Shown: positions 1 through 6,043, counted from the first letter of the stretch. The stretch: 9,731 nucleotides of DNA from Methylophaga sp. (GCA_007117275.1 SKGV01000113.1:1-9731); one strand, 5' to 3'. Numbers and translations are program-made. Notes: generated by a model not told the origin, from the letters alone.

Positions 1-10
1 AAATCTTACG

Positions 11-862
11 CTAGTTTGTAGCATCTGGCAACGTACCCGCGGGTGCTGGCGCTGATTCTTTGGCGGTTTGATTGGTGGGGCGTCGCCGTCTTCGCGATTT
101 GGTTTTATTTGGGTTGAAATCCTGTTTAGCGAAGAGCGACAAACCTTTGAGAACCAGATCGGAGTCGTAACGTATAGACTTGTCACTGAGTACCGACATT
201 ATGGTTTCTCCATCGCCACCCGTGACGGTGAAGCTGATGTCTTTGAAGTTTTGTCGCATGTCGGCGATGATTTGTTGCAGTGAGGCGCTGATGCTGTAGA
301 GGGTGCCAGCTTGAATGGCACTGAAAGTATTGGTCGCCAGCAGGCTATAGTTTGTATCTTGTTCAGCTTCGGTCAAGCCATCGGTGCCGGCGGCTAGTGC
401 TTCACGCATTAGTTTTAATCCGGGAAGAATCAGACCGCCTTGGTGTTCACCAGAGGCGTTGATGATATCAATGGTAATTGCGGTACCACAGTCGATAATA
501 CATCGTGCCTGAGGCCGACCTTGTGACATTGCTAGCAGATTCAGCCAACGGTCGACACCGAGCTGCTCTGGTGTGCAATATCCATTCGTGATGCCAAAAC
601 GTTTGTGTTCACTGCGTATAAACTTGGGTGTGATTTGCCATTGTTGTTCAGTCCATTCAGTCAGTTGTTTGGCAATTTTCTCGCCAGCTACATTGCTGAC
701 CAGCACCGACTCTATGCTATCAAGGTGTTTAAAGGCCTTGTTCAGTGACGCTTTAATACCGGTTTTGCTGCGAACAAATCGATCGCTCGAGGTCAGTGTT
801 GAGGCTTCAAGGCAGGCCCACTTGACACAGCTATTGCCAATATCGATTAGAAGTACAGTCAT
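11..862 (-). CDS. coaX: Type III pantothenate kinase with arginine-rich C-terminal tail
   Basis: Predicted cytoplasmic kinase that phosphorylates pantothenate with ATP, the first step of coenzyme A synthesis. The 283-residue product shows the type III (CoaX, ASKHA-fold) signatures in order: a phosphate-binding N-terminus with DIGNSCVKWA (residues 7-16), GVDRW (102-106), DCGTAITID (124-132), GGLILPG (142-148) and TGGDG (214-218). The ATG at 862 overlaps the birA stop as ATGA. No good Shine-Dalgarno precedes it, which suggests translational coupling to birA. birA-coaX adjacency is common in gammaproteobacteria. The oddity is the end. CoaX proteins are usually about 240-260 residues, whereas here the fold seems to finish near residue 248. 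About 35 low-complexity residues follow, with five arginines in a row (257-261) and then an Ala/Pro-rich stretch. The stop lies 10 bases from the window edge, so the next gene is not visible. Confidence 0.95.
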   Translation of the reverse strand: MTVLLIDIGNSCVKWACLEASTLTSSDRFVRSKTGIKASLNKAFKHLDSIESVLVSNVAGEKIAKQLTEWTEQQWQITPKFIRSEHKRFGITNGYCTPEQLGVDRWLNLLAMSQGRPQARCIIDCGTAITIDIINASGEHQGGLILPGLKLMREALAAGTDGLTEAEQDTNYSLLATNTFSAIQAGTLYSISASLQQIIADMRQNFKDISFTVTGGDGETIMSVLSDKSIRYDSDLVLKGLSLFAKQDFNPNKTKSRRRRRPTNQTAKESAPAPAGTLPDATN

Positions 863-1662
863 AGGCTGAGGCGAATTGAGTGGTGGCTACTAGAGAGTGA
901 CATTGTCTGACCTTTGTATAAATACTGCAGTTCCCCGTTGGCATTAATGCCTTGGGCAATCGCGCTAAATGTTTCAGCGTCATTGCTGATTTCAATGGTT
1001 TGGCCGAATAGTAAATCCATTGCATGCCAGCTGGGCAGAAAATCATTCAGACCGTTATGTTGAAATTTGTCAATCGCTTGCATTAGATGTTCGATCAACT
1101 GTCCTGCCAAGTGATTGCGACAGGGGAGTTGATGGCATTGTTGTTCTAGACTGGTGACAGGTTGGTCAACTATCTGCTGCAGATCCGGTGAAAGCCTGAA
1201 GTTCAGTCCAATCCCAATCACCGTATTGTAGCCGCCGTTATGACGGGATTCTATAAGAATCCCGGCAAGTTTATGACCCTTGCACAATAAATCATTCGGC
1301 CATTTTAGTTGCAAGCCTCTGATTCCAAATGAATTCAAGGTTTCGGCAAGCGTCACGCCAATGGCAATACTTAGACCTTTAGGCGGGCAACTTGCGGCAA
1401 AGGGCCAAAAAAGTGATAGATACAAGTTACCTAGCGCGGGTGATTGCCATTGCTTGCCCCGACGGCCACGACCGGATGTTTGATGTTCTGCCAGGCACAC
1501 AAAAGGCTTGTTGTGGCCAGCTGACAGCAGTTGCCACGCATGGTCATTGGTAGAGCTGACAGAGGTCAATATTTCGACATGACCAAGCGTCGGTCTAACA
1601 TTGGCTGACATCGCAGATGATATTGCATCGGCATTGAGTGGCTGAAGTGTGGTTGAAGACAA
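859..1662 (-). CDS. birA: Biotin--[acetyl-CoA-carboxylase] ligase lacking the HTH repressor domain
   Basis: Makes biotinyl-AMP and attaches biotin to the carrier lysine of acetyl-CoA carboxylase. The 267-residue protein covers the catalytic and C-terminal domains. It has SSTND at the start of the catalytic domain (35-39), the biotin/adenylate loop SGRGRRGKQW, KWPNDLLCKGHKLAGILIE around the catalytic lysine, and the GIGLNF segment. BirA of E. coli and Pseudomonas has about 60 extra N-terminal residues forming a winged helix that binds the bio operator; these are absent. The 1662 start is TTG, with GAG 8 nt upstream. An in-frame TGA sits four codons upstream (1672-1674), so no longer form is possible in this frame. 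Residues 7-30 align with the linker that follows the wing in E. coli BirA. The first in-frame ATG (1611) has no ribosome binding site and would remove part of this linker, so TTG is preferred. The gene overlaps coaX by 4 nt. Confidence 0.92.
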   Translation of the reverse strand: MSSTTLQPLNADAISSAMSANVRPTLGHVEILTSVSSTNDHAWQLLSAGHNKPFVCLAEHQTSGRGRRGKQWQSPALGNLYLSLFWPFAASCPPKGLSIAIGVTLAETLNSFGIRGLQLKWPNDLLCKGHKLAGILIESRHNGGYNTVIGIGLNFRLSPDLQQIVDQPVTSLEQQCHQLPCRNHLAGQLIEHLMQAIDKFQHNGLNDFLPSWHAMDLLFGQTIEISNDAETFSAIAQGINANGELQYLYKGQTMSLSSSHHSIRLSL

Positions 1663-1811
1663 AATGGCGGCTCAAGAAAAAACGGTTAGAAGCGGTCGAT
1701 TATTACTGTGGGTATGTCTAAAACAGAGGTGAATATCCAGCAGACTGAATGCCCGCCATGACTGATTGAGTCGTTGGGATGGCGCTCATTGTGGATGATT
1801 TTCGCCCAATC

Positions 1812-1817
1812 ATTATA
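1812..1817 (-). promoter_or_regulatory. Possible -10 element for birA-coaX in the 1663-1829 gap
   Basis: The 167-base gap between birA and the DUF2069 gene holds no convincing gene. Its only promoter-like signal is a perfect TATAAT read on the minus strand. No good -35 lies 16-18 nt upstream; a TTGACT at 1828-1833 is only 10 nt away, too close for a standard sigma-70 pair. If used, it would leave a leader of about 140 nt before birA. A short AT-rich dyad (ATGATT at 1795-1800 with AATCAT at 1808-1813) lies beside it but lacks the GC stem and T-run of an intrinsic terminator. Read-through from the upstream operon into birA therefore remains possible. Confidence 0.22.
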
Positions 1818-1829
1818 TAAGCTATCCAG

Positions 1830-2183
1830 TCAACTGCGTGAAGATTTAGCGTTAGTTTTGATGAAGAGCATCGCCGATACAAAAAACACGCTGCTAAAAA
1901 ACACTTCCAGTATGGGAAACCAAATATTGCCTGAGCTGGCATACCACTCAGCGATGCCGTGAGCAAAGTACAGTAACACCAAATATGAGGCCCAGGCATG
2001 TGTGTATGGTTTTCCGTGCAGCAGGCCGCGTAGTGGAAATAATAACGGCATCACGCCGAACAGTAACAAGGCAGAAACCGGATAATTGTCGCTGTGTTCA
2101 GGCAGTAGGATCCAGCCGATTAAGGTCAGCATCAATCCGAAGTATCCTAGCAGCGCCAAGCCACGCCAATGATGAGTGCTCAT
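1830..2183 (-). CDS. DUF2069 small integral membrane protein
   Basis: A 117-residue hydrophobic protein matching the DUF2069 pattern, an uncharacterised proteobacterial inner-membrane family. Four likely membrane segments are visible, at about residues 8-28, 36-55, 63-82 and 88-108. Only short polar loops separate them, and a charged tail (KTNAKSSRS) ends the protein. The ATG at 2183 overlaps the wrbA stop as ATGA. The frame stays open upstream to 2234, but that extension would run into wrbA and begins with an unrelated polar stretch, so 2183 is chosen. DUF2069 genes often sit beside wrbA, as here, but no biochemical role is known. A link to quinone or redox work at the membrane would be inference from this neighbourhood only. 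Confidence 0.85.
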   Translation of the reverse strand: MSTHHWRGLALLGYFGLMLTLIGWILLPEHSDNYPVSALLLFGVMPLLFPLRGLLHGKPYTHAWASYLVLLYFAHGIAEWYASSGNIWFPILEVFFSSVFFVSAMLFIKTNAKSSRS

Positions 2184-2770
2184 AGACTTAGCTTCTTTGC
2201 GATGTCTGCCACACGGCTGCCAAGTGCCCGACACAATTTGGACTCAGTTTCATCGAGAGTGCGTTTATTGTCCGTGCCTGCCAAGTGACTGGCACCATAG
2301 GGGGTGCCACCTGAAGTGGTCTGACTGAGTTCGATATGGCCATAAGGTAAGCCGGTGATGATCATGCCGTGATGCAACAGCGGCAACATCATCGACATGA
2401 GTGTAGTCTCATGACCACCATGCAAACTGCCTGTTGAGGTAAATACCGCTGCAGGTTTGCCAGTCAGGCTGCCAGACAGCCAGATATCGGCGGTGCCATC
2501 GAGAAAATACTTCAGCGGCGCCGCCATGTTGCCAAAACGGGTTGGACTGCCCAAGATTAGGCCTGAACATTGTTCAAGATCAGCGTGACTGGCATAAGTA
2601 TGACCCTGATCAGGAATGCTACTTTCTGTGGCTTCACAAACGCTTGACACTTTTGGCACGGTACGAATCACGGCTTCGCAGCCTTGTTGCTCGATGCCAC
2701 GAGCGATCTGCTCAGCCATGGCCTGAACATGACCGCTGTGACTGTAATACAAGACAAGAATTTTTTTCAC
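2180..2770 (-). CDS. wrbA: WrbA-type NAD(P)H:quinone oxidoreductase (flavodoxin fold)
   Basis: Predicted FMN enzyme that reduces quinones by two electrons, avoiding semiquinone and so limiting oxidative damage. The 196-residue protein has the flavodoxin FMN-phosphate loop near the N-terminus (YYSHSGHV, residues 8-15), the isoalloxazine-contacting SPTRFGNM segment and the WrbA-typical TSTGSLHGGHETTL segment. Length matches the family (about 195-205). The start is GTG at 2770 and overlaps the arsC stop as GTGA, with GGA 6 nt upstream. Later starts would remove the FMN loop, so GTG is well supported. It is the middle gene of arsC-wrbA-DUF2069, all joined by 4-nt overlaps and therefore probably co-translated. 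Confidence 0.92.
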   Translation of the reverse strand: MKKILVLYYSHSGHVQAMAEQIARGIEQQGCEAVIRTVPKVSSVCEATESSIPDQGHTYASHADLEQCSGLILGSPTRFGNMAAPLKYFLDGTADIWLSGSLTGKPAAVFTSTGSLHGGHETTLMSMMLPLLHHGMIITGLPYGHIELSQTTSGGTPYGASHLAGTDNKRTLDETESKLCRALGSRVADIAKKLSL

Positions 2771-3117
2771 AGTATTTCCAGAATGTTTTCAGGGGGGCGG
2801 CCGATGGCTGCCTTGCCGCCATAGATGACGATGGGGCGCTCGAGTAACTTGGGGTTTTGACTGATGATCGCTATGAGCTGCTGATCGCTAAGTGTTGGAT
2901 TATCGAGATTGAGCGACTTGTATGGGGCTTCTTTGCGACGCAGAATATCACGCGGGCTGATAGCCAGTCGAGCGAGAACGTCCTCAAGCTCCTCAGGACT
3001 CGGTGGTGTCTCTAGATAGTGAATGATTTCAATATCTGTGACATTTTGATTGAGTAATGCCAATGTCTCTCGAGACTTGCTGCAACGGGGATTGTGATAA
3101 ATCTTCGCTGTTGTCAT
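2767..3117 (-). CDS. arsC: ArsC-family arsenate reductase (glutaredoxin-dependent type)
   Basis: A 116-residue thioredoxin-fold protein of the ArsC/YfgD family. HNPRCSKSR at residues 8-16 places the nucleophilic cysteine at C12. The three arginines that hold the oxyanion in plasmid R773 ArsC (R60, R94, R107) are all present at the same numbers (ILRRKE, LLERPI, AIGRPPE). This fits a glutathione/glutaredoxin-coupled arsenate reductase. However, no arsR, arsB or acr3 gene is nearby, so a role in arsenic resistance is not supported by context. It may instead be a housekeeping thiol reductase. The ATG at 3117 overlaps the lapB stop (ATGA), with GGA 9 nt upstream. The downstream wrbA start overlaps this stop. 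Confidence 0.9.
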   Translation of the reverse strand: MTTAKIYHNPRCSKSRETLALLNQNVTDIEIIHYLETPPSPEELEDVLARLAISPRDILRRKEAPYKSLNLDNPTLSDQQLIAIISQNPKLLERPIVIYGGKAAIGRPPENILEIL

Positions 3118-4295
3118 GTGCGTCTATCCATTAGTTTTTCAAGGGCTGAAAGGTGTACTTCAGTCGGGTGAACAGTGGCCCATTTGCCACAGCCAGGGCA
3201 GTGCCAATGCAGTGTTTTACCCGAAAAGCCGCAGTTTTTACAGGTGTAGCGATCACCTCGGCTTATCATGTTGCCGGTAATTTTCTGTATCAGTGGAATC
3301 AGTGCCGGGGCGTTATTTTCGTCCAATCGCATCAACTGATACAAGCCTTCAACAGATGGGTGTTGTTGCAGTTCTTGGTAAAGGTATTCTTGAGCTTTGT
3401 TTCGGCCCTGAGTTTGTTCGATAAGTGTTGCCAGCATCAGTCGAGCTGAGGTCAGGTGGGGGTGGCGCTGAAGCAGTTGTCTCAACCAGTTTTGGAAACT
3501 ATCGCTGCTTTCCAGCTGTTGATGACTCTCTAATAATATCGGTAACGCCTCTGACATAAACGCGTGGTTTTGTTTTTCAATCATTAGTAGATGTTTCAGG
3601 GCTTTTCTGGGCTGGCCACTGACAAGATAAATACGCGCTGTCAGTATGCTCGCTCTGACACAGGCCTCGTCGTGGTACAGCGCTTGTTTGAGCATAGCCA
3701 GACTGCGATGACGATCCTTGTCTGCATTTTTTTCTGCCAGCTCACAATAAAACTGTGCGATCAATGTGCCTACCTGTTTGCGCCGAATAGCGGGAATTTT
3801 TTCGGCCATTTCAATAGCGCGTGACCAGTTTTTCTGTTGTTGGTAGATTCGCAGCAGTTGTTCGGGTGCCTGGTGGGGCACTGGCGTGTGTTGCAGCAAC
3901 TCAAGAAAAATCTGCTCAGCGCGGTCCAGAACTCCGGCATGCATATAGTCCATGCCAAGTTCCAGCAATGCGTGAGTTCTTTCGCTGCTGCTAAGTGTCG
4001 GGCGAGCAATCAGGTTTTGATGAATGCGAATGGCTCGATCTGTCTCGCCACGCCGCCGAAATAGGTTAGCCAGCGCCAGGTGTGTTTCCACAGTCTCACT
4101 GTTCACTTCTAACAGTCCGATAAACACGTCGATGGCTTTATCAGGTTGTTCGTTCAGCAGGTAGTTCAAACCTTTGAAGTAATCGGTATTGAACGGTGTA
4201 TCGCTGTGGCGTCGACGTTTTTTATAGTGACTACGAGCGGCCAGCCAGCCTGACATGGCTGCAACGGGCAATAGAAAAAATAACCATTCCAGCAT
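3114..4295 (-). CDS. lapB: Lipopolysaccharide assembly protein LapB (YciM), TPR plus rubredoxin-like domain
   Basis: Inner-membrane-anchored adaptor that in E. coli promotes FtsH degradation of LpxC and so sets the rate of LPS synthesis. The 393-residue protein has the full family layout: an N-terminal membrane anchor (about 1-20), a basic stretch (KKRRRH), the DYFKGLNYLLNEQPDKAIDVF segment that opens a long array of tetratricopeptide repeats, and a C-terminal rubredoxin-like metal knuckle with C352, C355, C366 and C369 (CKNC...CPGC). Start ATG at 4295 lies 10 nt after the lapA stop. There is no Shine-Dalgarno at normal spacing; a strong AAGGAG sits 19 nt upstream (4315-4320) inside lapA, so coupling to lapA translation is likely. 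The stop overlaps arsC. Confidence 0.95.
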   Translation of the reverse strand: MLEWLFFLLPVAAMSGWLAARSHYKKRRRHSDTPFNTDYFKGLNYLLNEQPDKAIDVFIGLLEVNSETVETHLALANLFRRRGETDRAIRIHQNLIARPTLSSSERTHALLELGMDYMHAGVLDRAEQIFLELLQHTPVPHQAPEQLLRIYQQQKNWSRAIEMAEKIPAIRRKQVGTLIAQFYCELAEKNADKDRHRSLAMLKQALYHDEACVRASILTARIYLVSGQPRKALKHLLMIEKQNHAFMSEALPILLESHQQLESSDSFQNWLRQLLQRHPHLTSARLMLATLIEQTQGRNKAQEYLYQELQQHPSVEGLYQLMRLDENNAPALIPLIQKITGNMISRGDRYTCKNCGFSGKTLHWHCPGCGKWATVHPTEVHLSALEKLMDRRT

Positions 4296-4305
4296 GATAG
4301 GGCGG

Positions 4306-4599
4306 CTAGCGCGGCTCCTTGATCGGCAGAATACGTAAACTGTTTAGTTCCTGCTCGGACAGTGATAGTTTGTGCTTCAGACGTTGATTGTCGAAACGGA
4401 TTTTCAGGGAGCGTGCCCACATCACTAGAGCGCCTGCCAGCATGCCTATGAGCAATGTCAGAACCAGCAGCACAGCGAGCGGCAAATTCACATCGGTGAA
4501 ATAGAGCTCGACAGAGACCTGTTCCATATTGAACGCTGCAAATGCGGCACTCATCAGAAACATCATCACAAAAAGGGCGATGAGTAGTAACTTACGCAT
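4306..4599 (-). CDS. lapA: Lipopolysaccharide assembly protein LapA (DUF1049, YciS)
   Basis: A 97-residue inner-membrane partner of LapB. It has two hydrophobic segments (about residues 4-23 and 40-61) with a short loop carrying NMEQVSVELYF, the family hallmark. The second segment ends in a MWARSLKIRF-type boundary, and a polar, probably coiled-coil tail (about 67-90) follows. Start ATG at 4599 has an AAGG/TGGA purine stretch 10-15 nt upstream. In many gammaproteobacteria lapA follows rpsA and ihfB; here neither is present. Instead lapA is the first gene after a divergent gap shared with fdxA, so it must have its own promoter within 4600-4746. I could not identify that promoter convincingly. 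Confidence 0.92.
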   Translation of the reverse strand: MRKLLLIALFVMMFLMSAAFAAFNMEQVSVELYFTDVNLPLAVLLVLTLLIGMLAGALVMWARSLKIRFDNQRLKHKLSLSEQELNSLRILPIKEPR

Positions 4600-4658
4600 G
4601 GTGTGTTTTCCAACCTTTACTTAAATGCTTGTTTGCAGCCAGGACCTCTAACATAACA

Positions 4659-4689
4659 TTGTTCAGAACAGCTGCAGATCATGTAGAAT
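4659..4689 (+). promoter_or_regulatory. Candidate sigma-70 promoter for fdxA
   Basis: A -10-like TAGAAT lies at 4684-4689. Two -35 candidates are visible: TTGTTC at 4659-4664 (19-nt spacer) or TTCAGA at 4662-4667 (16-nt spacer). The TSS would fall near 4696, giving a leader of about 50 nt. The leader carries a small GC hairpin (CAGGC at 4704-4708 with GCCTG at 4712-4716) and a GGAG ribosome binding site at 4735-4738, 8 nt before the ATG. The -35 area also contains the short dyad TGTTC-A-GAACA (4660-4670). Confidence 0.4.
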
Positions 4690-4701
4690 ATCGACCGATA
4701 T
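4688..4701. repeat. Inverted repeat at the predicted fdxA transcription start
   Basis: ATATCG-AC-CGATAT is a perfect 6-bp dyad with a 2-bp centre. It touches the downstream edge of the -10 hexamer and spans the predicted start point. That is a typical place for a repressor operator. Dyads of this size also occur by chance several times in a window this long, so only the position makes it notable. I cannot assign it to a known regulator. Confidence 0.3.
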
Positions 4702-4746
4702 GGCAGGCGAGGCCTGTAAAAGTTTAGTGCTATCGGAGATTTCATC

Positions 4747-5070
4747 ATGACATTTGTAGTCACAGAAAACTGTATTAAATGCAAATATACTGATTGTGTG
4801 GATGTCTGCCCAGTAGATTGTTTTCATGAGGGCCCCAACTTTCTGGTGATTGATCCTGATGAGTGTATTGATTGTACCCTTTGTGAACCAGAGTGTCCGG
4901 CACAGGCAATTTTCTCCGAAGACGATCTGCCAGATGAGCAGATGGAGTTTGTGGAAATCAACGCGGAGTTGTCTCGCGTTTGGCCAGTCATTTCCGAGAA
5001 AAAAGACCCGCTTTCAGATGCGGAAGAGTGGGATGGTAAACCCAATAAAACGCCACTACTCGAACGTTGA
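4747..5070 (+). CDS. fdxA: 7Fe ferredoxin FdxA ([3Fe-4S][4Fe-4S])
   Basis: A 107-residue low-potential electron carrier of the Azotobacter FdI type. The nine cysteines line up with that family: C9, C17 and C50 would bind the 3Fe cluster, C21, C40, C43 and C46 the 4Fe cluster, and C12 and C25 are the non-ligand cysteines. The central region (CKYTDCVDVCPVDCF, then DECIDCTLCEPECPAQAI) is almost the family consensus. The acidic C-terminal half, ending with the EWDGKPNKTPLLER tail, is also typical. GGAG at 4735-4738 supports the ATG at 4747. The gene is monocistronic: its promoter is divergent from lapA, and a strong terminator begins 13 nt after its stop. In Pseudomonas, fdxA sits by mutS/rpoS, so this position is different. 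The physiological partner is unknown. Confidence 0.96.
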   Translation: MTFVVTENCIKCKYTDCVDVCPVDCFHEGPNFLVIDPDECIDCTLCEPECPAQAIFSEDDLPDEQMEFVEINAELSRVWPVISEKKDPLSDAEEWDGKPNKTPLLER

Positions 5071-5083
5071 GGTTTATTCAGAA

Positions 5084-5117
5084 ACACAAAAACCCGCCTT
5101 CTAGCGGGTTTTTGTGT
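5084..5117. terminator. Bidirectional intrinsic terminator between fdxA and rpoH
   Basis: A perfect 14-bp stem (ACACAAAAACCCGC with GCGGGTTTTTGTGT) encloses a 6-nt loop CTTCTA at 5098-5103. A GC core (CCCGC/GCGGG) is flanked by A and T runs on both sides, so each strand presents a GC hairpin followed by U residues. It lies 13 nt past the fdxA stop and 17 nt past the rpoH stop, and should end both convergent transcripts. Confidence 0.92.
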
Positions 5118-5134
5118 GTTTCATTTGATACTTA

Positions 5135-5998
5135 TCAATCCATCAACACTTTCAGTTTCTTCATTGCATTGTTTTCGATTTGTCGAATCCTTTCGGCAGA
5201 CACTTGATACTGAGCGGCGAGTTCATGCAGTGTCGCCTTGTTTTCGTCCTGCAACCAGCGTTGGCTGATGATATCACGGCTTCGATCGTCAAGGCTGGCC
5301 AGCGCACTCGTTAGACGGTTGTGCTGGTAATCAGCAAAGTTGTCTTGTTCAAGTTCAGTTGATGGGTCTGATCTTTCCGGTGCTGCGAGATAAGCAACAG
5401 GTGAAAAAACAGCATCTTCGTCATCACTGCTGTCAGCAGGCAGGTCAAAAGACGTGTCAGGTTGTGCCAACCTACGTTCCATTTCCAGAACATTGCCCGG
5501 GGTGACGCCAAGATCTTCAGCAACTGCTTCGACTTCTTCTTGATTCAGCCAGCCAAGGCGTTGTTTGGCACTACGCAAGTTAAAGAAAAGTTTGCGTTGG
5601 GCTTTGGTCGTGGCAATCTTCACAATACGCCAGTTGCGAATCACGTATTCATGTATTTCTGCGCGAATCCAATGCACAGCGAAAGAAACCAAGCGAACGC
5701 CTTTGCTCGGATCAAAGCGTTTGACGGCTTTCATCAGGCCGATATTGCCTTCCTGAATCAGATCGGCAACGGGCAAGCCATAGCCGGTGTAACCTTTAGC
5801 GATGCGGACCACGAAACGCAGGTGTGACAAAACCAGTCGTTGTGCGGCCTCTAAATCACTGTTCTGCTGTAAACGCATTGCAAGCTCGTATTCTTCGTCA
5901 GCGGTCAGAACAGGGATGGTGTGCACATGGCTAGTATATGCATCAAGATTGCCAATTGGCGCCAGCGCCATGTTGTACTGGGCTGTATGCGATGTCAT
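5135..5998 (-). CDS. rpoH: RNA polymerase heat-shock sigma factor sigma-32
   Basis: Directs RNA polymerase to heat-shock promoters (chaperones, proteases). The 287-residue protein (E. coli RpoH is 284) shows region 1.2 (TADEEYELAMRL), region 2 with LRFVVRIAKGYTGYGLPVADLIQEGNIGLMKAVKRFDP, the -10-recognition stretch SFAVHWIRAEIHEYVIRNWRIVK, and the diagnostic RpoH box QRKLFFNLR (134-142). Region 4.2 has a helix-turn-helix (LHELAAQYQVSAERIRQIENNAMKKL, 257-282). The ATG at 5998 has GGGAG 8 nt upstream. A second in-frame ATG is codon 10, but it lacks such a site. Position after ftsX is conserved among gammaproteobacteria. Likely regulation: its own promoter (6044-6070), possible masking of the ribosome binding site by the leader, and a GC hairpin over codons 10-14. 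Confidence 0.97.
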   Translation of the reverse strand: MTSHTAQYNMALAPIGNLDAYTSHVHTIPVLTADEEYELAMRLQQNSDLEAAQRLVLSHLRFVVRIAKGYTGYGLPVADLIQEGNIGLMKAVKRFDPSKGVRLVSFAVHWIRAEIHEYVIRNWRIVKIATTKAQRKLFFNLRSAKQRLGWLNQEEVEAVAEDLGVTPGNVLEMERRLAQPDTSFDLPADSSDDEDAVFSPVAYLAAPERSDPSTELEQDNFADYQHNRLTSALASLDDRSRDIISQRWLQDENKATLHELAAQYQVSAERIRQIENNAMKKLKVLMD

Positions 5999-6004
5999 TG
6001 TGCG

Positions 6005-6034
6005 AACTCCCTAAACAAACTTAGTCGTTGAGTT
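6005..6034 (-). promoter_or_regulatory. rpoH leader hairpin covering the ribosome binding site (candidate RNA thermometer)
   Basis: On the mRNA strand, AACTC (6034-6030) can pair with GAGTT (6009-6005), which includes part of the GGGAG Shine-Dalgarno (6011-6007). Inside, CTAA (6024-6021) pairs with TTAG (6014-6011) around a 6-nt loop, leaving an asymmetric internal loop. The result is a weak, AU-rich, imperfect hairpin hiding the ribosome binding site, of the general kind that melts with heat. Seen: the complementarity. Inferred: any temperature sensing. E. coli rpoH is known to be controlled by mRNA structure, but through coding-region pairing. Confidence 0.3.
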
Positions 6035-6043
6035 ATATATAGA

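Noticed and set aside
1795..1813. Dyad ATGATT/AATCAT as a terminator after the DUF2069 gene
   Set aside because: Short, AT-rich stem, no GC core and no T-run on the minus strand.
1718..1999. Minus-strand open frame running from the DUF2069 gene into the gap before birA
   Set aside because: Most of it overlaps DUF2069 out of frame. The part in the gap was checked for a displaced BirA helix-turn-helix; only a GYS tripeptide resembles it, too little to claim a broken domain.
2767..3117. arsC as evidence of an arsenic-resistance island
   Set aside because: No arsenic regulator, pump or mobile element is present; the gene is embedded in a housekeeping-type overlap operon.
4660..4670. TGTTCAGAACA as a LexA (SOS) box
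   Set aside because: It lacks the CTG-N10-CAG spacing of gammaproteobacterial LexA sites; kept only as an unassigned dyad.
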